Numbered from the stretch's first letter, positions 28,567 to 36,935 are shown. The stretch is 64,000 nucleotides of DNA from Pseudomonas sp. 8Z (GCF_902506535.1 NZ_LR733825.1:747206-811205), one strand, 5' to 3'. Notes: generated by a model from the sequence alone, not told the origin. Program-made: numbers and translations.

Positions 28567-29288
28567 TGGCCCTGCTCTCCCCATGCCAATTGCCCCTGCT
28601 GCGCCTGGGCGGCGCTCGCGCGATAGAGCACCAAACGGTAAGTCGCCAGGCAGATGACCCAGTCGATCAGCAGCGTCCATAGGTTGTGTGATAGAAAATG
28701 CGCGCCCTGCGCCATACGCCCTAGCGAGAACACCGCGCCCAGGCCGAGCGCGCATACCAGAGCGATGCGTGCCGCGCGTGGCTTGCGGTCACGCAGAACG
28801 AAAAACAATGCAATCAGCGAGAAGCCAGCCGAGGCATGCCCACCCGGCCAACAGCGCCCCGGATTAGCGGTGGGCGCACGCTCAGCCAGCAAAGGGGTGA
28901 ACTGCTCCTGGCCACCGAATTCGCTCAAGCTCCAGGGGCAATGCATGCCGGTCAGCGTTTTCAGCGGCGTGACCACCGAGGTGGAAAGCCCCAACGCCAG
29001 CACCAGGTAACCCAGCGGGCGGCGCCACTGACGCATGCGCGTCGGCAGCAGGCTGAGAAGAAAACCTGCAATGGCCAGCACGCCCACAACGATGACGGCC
29101 TGTTTGGCGCGATCATGCAGGATGTCTTCCAGCCAAAAGCTGTGGCGCCCAATGAACCCCTCTCCCGGCAGGTAGAACAGATGCGCCAGGGCAAAATCCA
29201 CAGGGCTCGGGTCAACCACCAGCATCAAGGCCATCAACAGCAAGGGGATGCCCAGGCCGAGACGGAAGTTGAAATCACGTGATGTCAT
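28563..29288 (-). CDS. PAP2-family membrane phosphatase
   Basis: 241 residues, about six helices, with the three PAP2 motifs: KTLTGMHCPW near 109-118, PGGHASAGF near 148-156 and GRMAQGAHFLSHNLW near 192-206. Motif 1 has His where the canonical KxxxxxxRP has Arg. Family members dephosphorylate undecaprenyl pyrophosphate, phosphatidic acid, phosphatidylglycerophosphate or lipid A. Ten nt after the sulfatase gene and overlapping the phosphatase gene. The substrate is probably a lipid phosphate but is not determined. Confidence 0.88.
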   Translation of the reverse strand: MTSRDFNFRLGLGIPLLLMALMLVVDPSPVDFALAHLFYLPGEGFIGRHSFWLEDILHDRAKQAVIVVGVLAIAGFLLSLLPTRMRQWRRPLGYLVLALGLSTSVVTPLKTLTGMHCPWSLSEFGGQEQFTPLLAERAPTANPGRCWPGGHASAGFSLIALFFVLRDRKPRAARIALVCALGLGAVFSLGRMAQGAHFLSHNLWTLLIDWVICLATYRLVLYRASAAQAQQGQLAWGEQGQ

Positions 29289-29298
29289 CTTCGGCTCC

Positions 29299-31257
29299 TC
29301 AGCGCAGGCTCATGCGTTGATCGGTTTGTTCGTCTGGATGCCAGGCGATCAGGCGTTTGCCAAAGGCATGGCTAGCGCCTTGGTAGTAGGCGATATCGCG
29401 ACGCATCAGCGGGTCGTCATTGCCCACCCGCGCCTCGCGGCTACGCCCCAGGGCATCCTCGTGGCGGCGCATGCCCTGACGTGGGCTGAGAATCGCCAGG
29501 TCATGACCATCGAACAGCCCCAGGTACTGGTAATTACCCAGCAGTGCACGCCCCGGCGCATGATCCTCACGCAGCACGTTGCGGCCAAAGAAGGTCGACA
29601 CGTAGTCCAGATTCAGCAGCCCCATCAGCGTCGGAGCGACGTCGATCTGGCTGGCCACGTCAGCGTATTCGACCGGTTTGACGTGCTTGGGCGAATAGAT
29701 GAACAGCGGAATGTGGTAGTTGGCCACCGGCAGGTCTTCGCGCCCGGCGCTGCCGGCGGTGTGGTCGGCAACGAAGACGAACAAGGTGTCGTCGAACCAG
29801 GGCTTTTTGCGCGCCTCGGCAAGGAACTGGCCGATGGCATAGTCGGTGTATTTGACTGCCCCCTCGCGCCCATCACCCGATTTGATGTCGATACGGCCAT
29901 CAGGATAGGTGTAGGGACGATGGTTGGAGGTGGTCATCAATTGCAGGAAGAAGCGCTTGCCGTCGGCATTATCGGCATCCGCCACTTTCAGCGCCTGACG
30001 GTAGAGATCCTCGTCAGCCATGCCCCAGGCGTTCTGAAAGCTCATGTCGGCGTCAGCGACGCTGCTCTGGTCGACGATGCGATAACCATTGCCACCGAAA
30101 AAGGCGTTCATATTGTCGAAGTAACCGCGCCCGCCGTAGATGAACACGCTGTCATAGCCCTTGGCGCCCAACTGCTGGCCCAGGCTGGCGTAACCCGCTT
30201 CACGGCCAATACGTTTGACGATGGAGCGCCCCGGCGTTGGCGGCATGGACAGGGTGATAGCCTCCAAGCCACGGTCAGTGCGGGTGCCGGTAGCATAGAA
30301 GTGGGTGAACACCAGACTGTGCTTGCGCAGCTCATCGAGGTTCGGCGTCAGAGCGCGAGTATCACCGAAGCTGCCCAGGTATTTGGCACTGAGGCTTTCG
30401 ATGGTCACCAGCACCACGTTGAGCGGCTTGGGCTTGCCCGGATTGTCGATGACCCGGCGGATATCCTGCGGATCACGGCCGCTGAAGCGCGCGTTGGGCT
30501 CGGCCACTTCCTCGCGCAGCAGGCTGGCCACGGCCTGATCCGGCAGGGTCGCGTAAAACTGCCGATAATCCAGCTCGTTGTTACGGAAGGCGGCGAAGAA
30601 CTGATACGGCCCGTTGCTCGCCAGCTCGCGCTGATAGGTATTGCCACCGAGCCCGCGCGGTGCGTCCTGGCCAACCAGGCTCAGGCACAAAGCAAGCAGC
30701 ACAGCCAGCATCCCGACGCCAACGACTGCGCGCTTGAATGGCAAACGCGGCGCCTGCAACGCAGCGCGTAGAACGCGGCGCAGGGCGAAAGTGAGGCCAA
30801 TCGCCAGAGCCGCCAACAACGCCAGCAGCGGATAAATCGGATAGGACTCAAGGATGTTGTCCACCACCTCCTTGGAGTACACCAGGTAATCCACGGCGAT
30901 GAAGTTGAAGCGCACGCCGAACTCATCCCAGAACAGCCACTCCGCCACAGCGGTAAAGAGCATCACGAAGATGCTCACGGCAGCCACACCGAGCAGTAAC
31001 CGCTGGTGCCAACGCCGCTGCCACAGCCAGGCGGGGCACAGCAGTAAGTAAAACGTCATGGGAGCGGCGGCATAGAGCAGAAAGCTCAGGTCATAAACCA
31101 GGCCGACACCGTACAGACCGAGCAGGTTGGCTGGTGTGATTCCCGCATCACTCAAGTGACTGATCAGCAGCACACTGCGCGTGAGGAAGAAAACCGCCAG
31201 CCAAACCAGCAGAATGATCGATAGATAACGAAGTTGCGCGTATTGGAGCCGAGGCAT
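29299..31257 (-). CDS. LtaS-like sulfatase-superfamily membrane protein (phosphoglycerol/phosphoethanolamine transferase type)
   Basis: 652 residues: five membrane helices in the first 195 residues, then a periplasmic alkaline-phosphatase-superfamily domain. LtaS-equivalent catalytic positions are visible: metal ligand Glu286 (VTIESLSAKY), nucleophile Thr329 (GTRTDRG), His448 (SNHRPY, like the NHTPF of LtaS) and Asp500/His501 (VADHTAG). Such enzymes transfer a polar head group, typically glycerol phosphate from phosphatidylglycerol, to a glycan or lipid and release diacylglycerol. It heads a four-gene operon divergent from colR, behind a ColR-type site exactly 69 nt before its ATG. GAAGGA lies 7 nt upstream. 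Confidence 0.87.
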   Translation of the reverse strand: MPRLQYAQLRYLSIILLVWLAVFFLTRSVLLISHLSDAGITPANLLGLYGVGLVYDLSFLLYAAAPMTFYLLLCPAWLWQRRWHQRLLLGVAAVSIFVMLFTAVAEWLFWDEFGVRFNFIAVDYLVYSKEVVDNILESYPIYPLLALLAALAIGLTFALRRVLRAALQAPRLPFKRAVVGVGMLAVLLALCLSLVGQDAPRGLGGNTYQRELASNGPYQFFAAFRNNELDYRQFYATLPDQAVASLLREEVAEPNARFSGRDPQDIRRVIDNPGKPKPLNVVLVTIESLSAKYLGSFGDTRALTPNLDELRKHSLVFTHFYATGTRTDRGLEAITLSMPPTPGRSIVKRIGREAGYASLGQQLGAKGYDSVFIYGGRGYFDNMNAFFGGNGYRIVDQSSVADADMSFQNAWGMADEDLYRQALKVADADNADGKRFFLQLMTTSNHRPYTYPDGRIDIKSGDGREGAVKYTDYAIGQFLAEARKKPWFDDTLFVFVADHTAGSAGREDLPVANYHIPLFIYSPKHVKPVEYADVASQIDVAPTLMGLLNLDYVSTFFGRNVLREDHAPGRALLGNYQYLGLFDGHDLAILSPRQGMRRHEDALGRSREARVGNDDPLMRRDIAYYQGASHAFGKRLIAWHPDEQTDQRMSLR

Positions 31258-31314
31258 CGTATGATCCTTCAAGGATGAACGAGCCGGAGTCTGCTCCCCG
31301 CGTCGTGAGGCCTT

Positions 31315-31342
31315 CGTCAAAGCCGTGTGAAAAAATCGTCAA
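31315..31342 (-). promoter_or_regulatory. candidate ColR-binding site before the sulfatase operon
   Basis: Read on the minus strand it is TTGACGATTTTTTCAC, then ACGGCT, then TTGACG: a direct repeat of TTGACG 22 bp apart with a central TTTTCAC. It matches the site before warA at 24 of 28 positions, with the same orientation and the same 69-nt distance from TTTTCAC to the start codon. TTTTCAC is the core I recall from the ColR consensus in P. putida. It also lies 18 nt upstream of the colR ATG, so it may affect colR expression. Confidence 0.75.
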
Positions 31343-31360
31343 ATCCGGGGCTCACCGCCA

Positions 31361-32044
31361 ATGCGTATTCTGGTCATCGAAGACAATCGAGACATCCTCG
31401 CCAACGTGCTCGACTACCTGCAGCTCAAGGGCTTCACCGTGGACTGCGCCCAGGACGGCCTAAGCGGCCTACATCTGGCCAGCACCGGCCATTACGACCT
31501 GATCGTGCTGGACATCATGCTGCCGGGTATCGACGGTTATCAGGTGTGCAAGCGCCTGCGTGAGGACGGCCGCAGCGAGGTGCCGATCCTCATGCTCACC
31601 GCTCGCGACGCCCTCGATGATCGCCTGCAAGGCCTGAACGCCGGCGCCGATGACTACCTGATCAAGCCCTTCGCCCTGTCCGAACTGGTGGCGCGCATCG
31701 AGGCGATCCTGCGGCGCAGTCGTGGCAGTCGCAAACGCCAGTTGCAGATCGCCGACCTGATTTACGACCTCGACACCCTGCACGTCAGCCGCGCCGGCCA
31801 AGCGCTCAAGCTCAATCCGCTGGGCCTCAAGCTGCTGGCCATCCTCATGCAACGCAGCCCGGCCGTCGTGCGCCGCGAGGCGCTGGAGGAAGCGCTGTGG
31901 GGCGACGATTGCCCGGACAGCGACAGCCTGCGCAGCCATGTTCACCAGTTGCGCCAGGTGCTCGACAAACCGTTCCCGACGCCTTTGCTGCATACCATTC
32001 ACGGCGTCGGTTACCGCCTGGCAGAGGCCGAACATGCTGGCTAA
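31361..32044 (+). CDS. colR: response regulator ColR
   Basis: 227 residues: receiver domain with phosphoacceptor Asp51 (LIVLDIMLPGIDG) and conserved Lys near 103 (YLIKPF), and an OmpR-type winged-helix DNA-binding domain (about 128-224). In other pseudomonads ColR controls envelope genes for membrane stability, metal tolerance and polymyxin resistance. Next to colS with an 11-nt overlap. The identification rests on the neighbouring warA/warB/dgkA and PAP2/phosphatase genes. Confidence 0.93.
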   Translation: MRILVIEDNRDILANVLDYLQLKGFTVDCAQDGLSGLHLASTGHYDLIVLDIMLPGIDGYQVCKRLREDGRSEVPILMLTARDALDDRLQGLNAGADDYLIKPFALSELVARIEAILRRSRGSRKRQLQIADLIYDLDTLHVSRAGQALKLNPLGLKLLAILMQRSPAVVRREALEEALWGDDCPDSDSLRSHVHQLRQVLDKPFPTPLLHTIHGVGYRLAEAEHAG

Positions 32045-33305
32045 ACAACCTTTCGAGCGGCGCATCCTGATCGCCTTCGTGCTGATGACCGTGGTGGTCA
32101 GCGGCCTGTTTTCCCTGAGTATCGTCGCCGTGGTGCACTTCATCGAAGAACACCTGGTGTCACAGGAGATGAGCCGCGAGCTGGATGAAACCCTCAGAGA
32201 AGACATCAGCCAAGGCCGCGCGCCACGTCTGGACAGCAGCACCCGCTTCTTCTCCTCAGACCGCACCGAATACGCCATTCCTGGCGAGTACAAGGGGCTG
32301 CAAGACGGCTTCAACGAAGTGGTCAGCGGGGATCAGGCTTACTACGTCTATGTACGGGAGATCAGCGGCCAGACCTACATGCTGGTGCAGGAACAAGAAG
32401 AGTTTGAAGCCCGCGAGAATGCCCTGTTCAATGTGGTGCTGGCAGGTTTTCTGCTCACCGTGCTGGCGGCCTGGGGCCTGGGGCTGATCACCGCCCGCAA
32501 GGTCATGGCCCCGATCACCCGCCTGGCGCAGCAGGTGCGCCACCGCGACCAGCTACACCCACTGGCGCCGCCCCTGGCACCGGACTACCCGGACGACGAG
32601 ATCGGCCAATTGGCGGCGGCCTTCGACAGCACCCTCGGCCAGGTGCGCCAGTCGCTAGAGCGTGAGCGCTTGTTCACCAGCGATGTCAGCCATGAGTTAC
32701 GCACGCCTCTGATGATCATTGCCTCCTCCTGCGAACTACTCGCCGAGGCGCCACTCGCGCCGCGCGAGAAAGAACAACTAGCCCGTATCGCCCGAGCCAG
32801 CGAAGAAATGCGCGAGCTGGTGCAGACCTTCCTGCAACTGGCGCGCGACAAGAGCAACGAAGCAGTGTTCATCGGTAACCGCACGCTGGCCAGCATCGCC
32901 GAAGAGCAGGCTGGCCGCTGGGGCACGCTGATGCAAGAAAAGGGCTTGGACTTCCAGATGCTTGTCGAAGACCAGGATACAGGTCACTACAACGCCACCT
33001 TTCTCGCCACGGTGATGGCCAACCTGCTGCGCAATGCGCTGCATTACACCGAGCGCGGCAGTGTGCGTCTGGTCCTTGAGCACGGCGCGTTTCGCATCGA
33101 AGACAGTGGCGCGGGGATTCCCGCCGAGCAGCACGAACACATTTTCCAACCTTTCGTACGCGGCCCCCAGGCCCGTGGCGAGGGGCTTGGCCTGGGGCTG
33201 TCATTGGTCAAGAGAATCTGCGCCAAACAAGGCTGGAATGTCAGCCTGCACAGCCCAGAGAGCGGCGGTACGTGCTTTCGCGTCGAACTGGGCGCCGCGT
33301 CTTGA
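32034..33305 (+). CDS. colS: sensor histidine kinase ColS
   Basis: 423 residues: TM1 about 11-33, periplasmic domain about 34-130, TM2 about 131-153, HAMP, HisKA with His220 (DVSHELRTP) and HATPase. The periplasmic domain carries His35, Glu38 and an ExxE pair at Glu122/Glu125, resembling the residues reported for Zn/Fe(III) sensing by P. putida ColS. The start overlaps colR by 11 nt, with GAGG upstream. The colS stop lies inside the ColR-type site that serves warA. Confidence 0.93.
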   Translation: MLAKQPFERRILIAFVLMTVVVSGLFSLSIVAVVHFIEEHLVSQEMSRELDETLREDISQGRAPRLDSSTRFFSSDRTEYAIPGEYKGLQDGFNEVVSGDQAYYVYVREISGQTYMLVQEQEEFEARENALFNVVLAGFLLTVLAAWGLGLITARKVMAPITRLAQQVRHRDQLHPLAPPLAPDYPDDEIGQLAAAFDSTLGQVRQSLERERLFTSDVSHELRTPLMIIASSCELLAEAPLAPREKEQLARIARASEEMRELVQTFLQLARDKSNEAVFIGNRTLASIAEEQAGRWGTLMQEKGLDFQMLVEDQDTGHYNATFLATVMANLLRNALHYTERGSVRLVLEHGAFRIEDSGAGIPAEQHEHIFQPFVRGPQARGEGLGLGLSLVKRICAKQGWNVSLHSPESGGTCFRVELGAAS

Positions 33306-33329
33306 CGAAATTTTCACACCCCTTTGACG
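33302..33329 (+). promoter_or_regulatory. candidate ColR-binding site before warA-warB-dgkA
   Basis: TTGACGAAATTTTCAC, then ACCCCT, then TTGACG, overlapping the last codons of colS. Same layout as the site before the sulfatase operon: two TTGACG repeats 22 bp apart, central TTTTCAC, and 69 nt from the end of TTTTCAC to the warA ATG. A weak -10-like TAGGCT follows 21 nt after the second repeat, and CAGACT occupies the equivalent place at the other site. Confidence 0.75.
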
Positions 33330-33386
33330 TGACCTTGATGCCTTACTCCCTAGGCTGGCGAACACATCCATTGCAGGACGTTCGCC

Positions 33387-34079
33387 ATGCCCAGGCCAAA
33401 CCTCATCGAGCTGGATTTTTCCCGCAAGTACGACCGCGACCACGCCCAGCAGTACCTACACAAGCATCAGGATGGCCTAACCAGGCGCCTCTCGCACTGG
33501 CGTGACATCCAGGTGGCGCGCAATGCCCTGAAGATGGCCGAGCAGCCCAACCTGGTACTCGACCTGCCCTGCGGCGCCGGGCGTTTTTGGCCCATGCTCT
33601 GCGAGCAGCCGAACCGCGTGATCTTCGCCGCCGACAACTCTGCCGACATGATCGCCACCGCCCGCTACGCGCAGCCTGCCGAAGTGGTCGCGCGGGTCAA
33701 CAGCTTCCGCACCTCAGCTTTCGATATCGACTTGGGCGATAACGCGGTGGACTGCATCTTCTGCATCCGTCTGCTGCACCACATCGAGTCGAGCGAACAT
33801 CGCCTGGCCATCCTGCGTGAATTTCACCGCGTCAGCCGCGACACGGTCGTCCTGTCGCTGTGGGTCGACGGCAACTACAAAGCCTGGAAGCGCCAACGCC
33901 TGGAAGCACGCCGCGCCGCCGAAGGCCGCGACACGCAAAACCAGAATCGCTTCGTGATACCGCGCGCAGTGATCGAGCAGGAATTTCATCAAGCGGGCTT
34001 CGACATCATCGGCCACCTGGATTTCCTGCCTGGCTATGCCATGTGGCGCACCTACGTGCTGCGCAAGAAGGAGGCCTGA
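33387..34079 (+). CDS. warA: SAM-dependent methyltransferase WarA
   Basis: 230 residues of the class I methyltransferase fold: motif I LDLPCGAGRFWP near 53-64, the acidic FAADNSADM near 76-84, and FCIRLLHHIES near 128-138. In P. aeruginosa the homologous methyltransferase forms a complex with the kinase WarB, binds c-di-GMP and affects O-antigen length, as I recall the literature. AGGA is upstream. Two nt before the kinase gene. Symbol given on gene order with colRS and the kinase. Confidence 0.85.
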   Translation: MPRPNLIELDFSRKYDRDHAQQYLHKHQDGLTRRLSHWRDIQVARNALKMAEQPNLVLDLPCGAGRFWPMLCEQPNRVIFAADNSADMIATARYAQPAEVVARVNSFRTSAFDIDLGDNAVDCIFCIRLLHHIESSEHRLAILREFHRVSRDTVVLSLWVDGNYKAWKRQRLEARRAAEGRDTQNQNRFVIPRAVIEQEFHQAGFDIIGHLDFLPGYAMWRTYVLRKKEA

Positions 34080-34081
34080 GC

Positions 34082-34786
34082 ATGGGTATCCTCAGCGAAA
34101 AAGCCCTTGCCGCCCTGCCCTCGACCGAATTCGAACGCTGGTGGCACAGCCCCGGCGAATGGGTCGAAGAAGCCAACCAGCGACGCGGCGGTGAGAGCGG
34201 CGTACGCCTGCTACAAAGCTGGGATGACAAGCGCCCGCCGCTGTATTGCAAGCGTCAGAGCGGGCACACCCACCGCTCGTGGCGTCATCCTCTTGGCCGC
34301 CCCACCATCTTGCGTGAACTGGAGGCCTATCGCGGCCTGGCACGCCTGGGTATTCGTACACCGAATATCGTCTACTGCGCCGCCCGCCGCGAAGCCGGGC
34401 AATGGCAAGCCTTGCTGGTGACCGAAGCCCTGCAAGGCTTCATCAGCCTGGAACAGTGGTACGCCCAAACGATGCCCCAGGCACACACACAAGCCATGCT
34501 GAACCACCTGGCCATAACCCTGGCGCGCATGCACCTGGGCGGTTGGCAGCATGGCTGCTGCTACGCCAAGCACATTTTCGTTCGCGCACAGAGCGCGGGC
34601 GATATCGAAATCGCCTTACTGGATCTGGAGAAGAGTCGTCGCCGCTGGCGCACCCAGCAGGCATCGCAGCACGACCTCAGCCAGTTGCAACGCCACCGAG
34701 GCAACATGCCGGAGAGCGACATGCACCACCTGCTGCAAGCCTACCAACACGCCCTGCACAACCCATGGGGAGTGCTGCAACCATGA
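34082..34786 (+). CDS. warB: lipopolysaccharide kinase InaA/WarB
   Basis: 234 residues of the Kdo/WaaP-InaA kinase family: Lys in YCKRQSG near 57-63, HPLGRPTILRELEAYRGLARLGI near 69-91, a catalytic-loop-like HGCCYAKHIFVR near 155-166 and the metal-binding LLDLEKSRRR near 175-184. It is predicted to phosphorylate LPS core or act with WarA as a WbdD-like pair. Start directly after warA; stop overlaps dgkA (ATGA). Confidence 0.88.
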   Translation: MGILSEKALAALPSTEFERWWHSPGEWVEEANQRRGGESGVRLLQSWDDKRPPLYCKRQSGHTHRSWRHPLGRPTILRELEAYRGLARLGIRTPNIVYCAARREAGQWQALLVTEALQGFISLEQWYAQTMPQAHTQAMLNHLAITLARMHLGGWQHGCCYAKHIFVRAQSAGDIEIALLDLEKSRRRWRTQQASQHDLSQLQRHRGNMPESDMHHLLQAYQHALHNPWGVLQP

Positions 34787-35169
34787 GCGAGACACCGGAT
34801 CTGGACGCGCTGTCGCTCAAAAGCAAAGGGGGGGCAACACGCATCCTCAATGCCACCGGCTACTCGCTGGCCGGGCTACGCGCCGCCTACCAGGGCGAAG
34901 CGGCCTTCCGCCAACTGTTGTGGCTGAACCTGACGCTATTGCCTATCGCCTGCCTGCTGGACGTCACTCGCATCGAACGGGCGTTGTTGATGCTGACCCC
35001 CTTGCTGGCACTCGCAGTGGAACTGCTCAACTCGGCCATCGAAGCGGTGGTCGATCGCATCTCACTGAGCCTGCACCCACTGTCCAAGCAAGCCAAGGAC
35101 ATGGGCAGCGCCGCACAACTGCTGGCACTGCTAATGGTCGGCCTTACCTGGGCGCTGATCCTGCTTTGA
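34783..35169 (+). CDS. dgkA: diacylglycerol kinase DgkA
   Basis: 128 residues, three membrane helices, with the DgkA signature ELLNSAIEAVVDR near 78-90 and an N-terminal amphipathic helix containing RAAYQGEAAFRQLL. It phosphorylates diacylglycerol to phosphatidic acid, recycling the diacylglycerol left when phospholipid head groups are transferred to envelope glycans. Start overlaps warB (ATGA); its stop abuts the convergent DUF3859 stop with no gap. Placement in the ColR-flanked block fits a head-group transfer cycle. Confidence 0.94.
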   Translation: MSETPDLDALSLKSKGGATRILNATGYSLAGLRAAYQGEAAFRQLLWLNLTLLPIACLLDVTRIERALLMLTPLLALAVELLNSAIEAVVDRISLSLHPLSKQAKDMGSAAQLLALLMVGLTWALILL

Positions 35170-35634
35170 TCAGCGCACCTCGAAGCGCTGTTCAGCCAGC
35201 TTGCGGTCACCTTGATAAACGATGAAATGCCACTCGCCAGGCACCACCTCATGGTTTTCGGTGAACTCGAACGCCATCACATCCTGCGCAGCACCCGGCA
35301 CCAACTTCTGCACCACCTCGAACTTGTCGTGGCGCTTGCCGTCCGGGGTGGTAACGCCTGGTGTCAGGTACAGCAGCGTCAGCGGCGTATCCCCCTCACG
35401 CTTGCCCGCCAAGCTGTAGCGCATACCGAACTTGGTGCCGAGCTTGGCGGGAATCTGCGTGGTGCTCTGGATGTCCTGATTGCTGCGCGCGAGCACGCGC
35501 TCACCGGGCTGGAAGTTCTGATACTGGCTACTGAAGACGCCGTATTCCACCGGCCCTTCGACACGCACTTCGGCCTGGGCCAGGGCAGTGCCAGCAAACA
35601 GACCAGCCATCAGAGTCATTCGAATGTGCTGCAT
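35170..35634 (-). CDS. DUF3859 domain-containing exported protein
   Basis: 154 residues: signal peptide about 1-21 (ending ALAQA), then an immunoglobulin-like DUF3859 domain with EYGVFSSQYQNF and PGEWHFIVYQGDRKLAEQRFEV blocks. DUF3859 proteins are periplasmic, of unknown function. GAGGAG precedes the ATG by about 8 nt. Convergent with dgkA. Confidence 0.85.
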   Translation of the reverse strand: MQHIRMTLMAGLFAGTALAQAEVRVEGPVEYGVFSSQYQNFQPGERVLARSNQDIQSTTQIPAKLGTKFGMRYSLAGKREGDTPLTLLYLTPGVTTPDGKRHDKFEVVQKLVPGAAQDVMAFEFTENHEVVPGEWHFIVYQGDRKLAEQRFEVR

Positions 35635-35821
35635 GACGCGCTCCTCGTTGAGATGAGCGCGAGCCTATGACGTGTAAATGACAGATTGATGAACTACATG
35701 GTAATACCCGGCGCCAGATCGATGCCGCATTGAGCCAGCCACAGCCAAACACGGCTCACCGTGCGCCGGGCCATGCTCTGACCCGTCGCCAAAAGCGCAT
35801 TTCGAGAACACGATGGACGCA

Positions 35822-35842
35822 CATGTCGCTACCCGCGACATG
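35822..35842. repeat. perfect inverted repeat in 272-bp gene-free stretch
   Basis: CATGTCGC-TACCC-GCGACATG is an 8-bp perfect inverted repeat between the amidohydrolase stop and the DUF3859 start. There is no T-tract, so it may be an operator or an mRNA 3' structure. The rest of 35635-35906 shows no gene. Confidence 0.4.
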
Positions 35843-35906
35843 AACGCAAATCCCGCGAGCTGGTCGACGTGATTTTCAGCATTAACCAAACAACGGTCGG
35901 CAGCTT

Positions 35907-36935
35907 CTACTGCGGCAGCTCGGCCTGCACCTTGCGCGGCAGTACGGCGAGGAAGTTGTCGCGCGCCACTTTGTGCGCCACGTCCTCGGGCAGGGCGTCG
36001 AGGAAGCGGTCGAAGCCTTGCATGTATTCGCCCAGACTGCCAAAGCGCCCGACCACGTCCGAACCGATCATAAAGCGCTCTGGGTAGCTGCTGACCAGGT
36101 GCACCCAGTCCTCGTCAGGCTTGCCGTCGGCATCCAGCAAATAAGGCCGCAGCATGGTCCATGACAGGTCGATGTACAGGTTCGGGTACTGGCCAAGCAT
36201 GCGCTCCAGAGTCGGCAGGAGAAAATCGAGTTTCTTCTGGTGCCGGTGGATTTCCGCACTGGTGCCTGCATGGGCCCAGATGAAGCGCACATGCGGGTGG
36301 TTACGCAGCGGCGTCTCAATCTCCGAGAGATACAGCGGGTTACGCTCGCGTTGCGAGGTGATGTTGGAATGCAGCATCACCGGCAGGTCGTATTCGGCCG
36401 CCAGGTGATACACCCGTGTCAGCGCTTCGTTGTCGGCCCGTGGTGCACTGCCATGTATCAGCGCGGTGAGGTCGTCGTGGCGGGTGAATATCTCTCCAAT
36501 GCCCTGCCACAAGCCTGGATCGAGCTCCAGCATACGGCGAATATGCGCGTCGGCGTTCTTGTCATTGGGGTTAAAGCCCGAGAGAAACGGGTGAAAGCGT
36601 CGCCGCTGTTCGGCAGGCAAGCGCTTGTAAGCGTCCGCGATAAACACATCGGTTGCGCTGTACCAGTAGGCGCTGGCATCGTCCCCGGCGTAATAGCGTG
36701 GCCGTTTGGGCTCATCTTCATCCCATTTCTTGGCCACCGGGATACCCGAGAACATCACGTGATCGACGTTGTTTTCCGCCATTTTCTCCAGCAACTCATC
36801 CATGCCGGCGCTTTCCTGAAAAAAGTCGACGTAATGCAAATGGGCATCGCTGTAGCGATATTCACGCGCTTCGGCAGCGCCAGCCAGCAGCGTGGAAAAA
36901 ACCAGCGCCAGCGGCATCCTTCGATAATTGAGCAA
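35907..36935 (-). CDS. exported amidohydrolase family protein
   Basis: 342 residues of the amidohydrolase (TIM-barrel) superfamily. After a signal peptide of about 28 residues comes YSDAHLHYVDFF with the HxH metal motif (near 31-42); further blocks are PVMLHSN, RFIWAHAG and ERFMIGSDVVGR, consistent with the decarboxylase/hydrolase branch. A TTG start is proposed because AGGAGG lies 7 nt before it; the first ATG, six codons later, has AAGG directly abutting. Substrate unknown; periplasmic location is inferred. Confidence 0.82.
   Translation of the reverse strand: MLNYRRMPLALVFSTLLAGAAEAREYRYSDAHLHYVDFFQESAGMDELLEKMAENNVDHVMFSGIPVAKKWDEDEPKRPRYYAGDDASAYWYSATDVFIADAYKRLPAEQRRRFHPFLSGFNPNDKNADAHIRRMLELDPGLWQGIGEIFTRHDDLTALIHGSAPRADNEALTRVYHLAAEYDLPVMLHSNITSQRERNPLYLSEIETPLRNHPHVRFIWAHAGTSAEIHRHQKKLDFLLPTLERMLGQYPNLYIDLSWTMLRPYLLDADGKPDEDWVHLVSSYPERFMIGSDVVGRFGSLGEYMQGFDRFLDALPEDVAHKVARDNFLAVLPRKVQAELPQ

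Noticed and set aside
29248..30771. 507-codon plus-strand open frame opposite the sulfatase gene
   Set aside because: It is the antisense shadow of a well-supported LtaS-like protein with catalytic residues intact.
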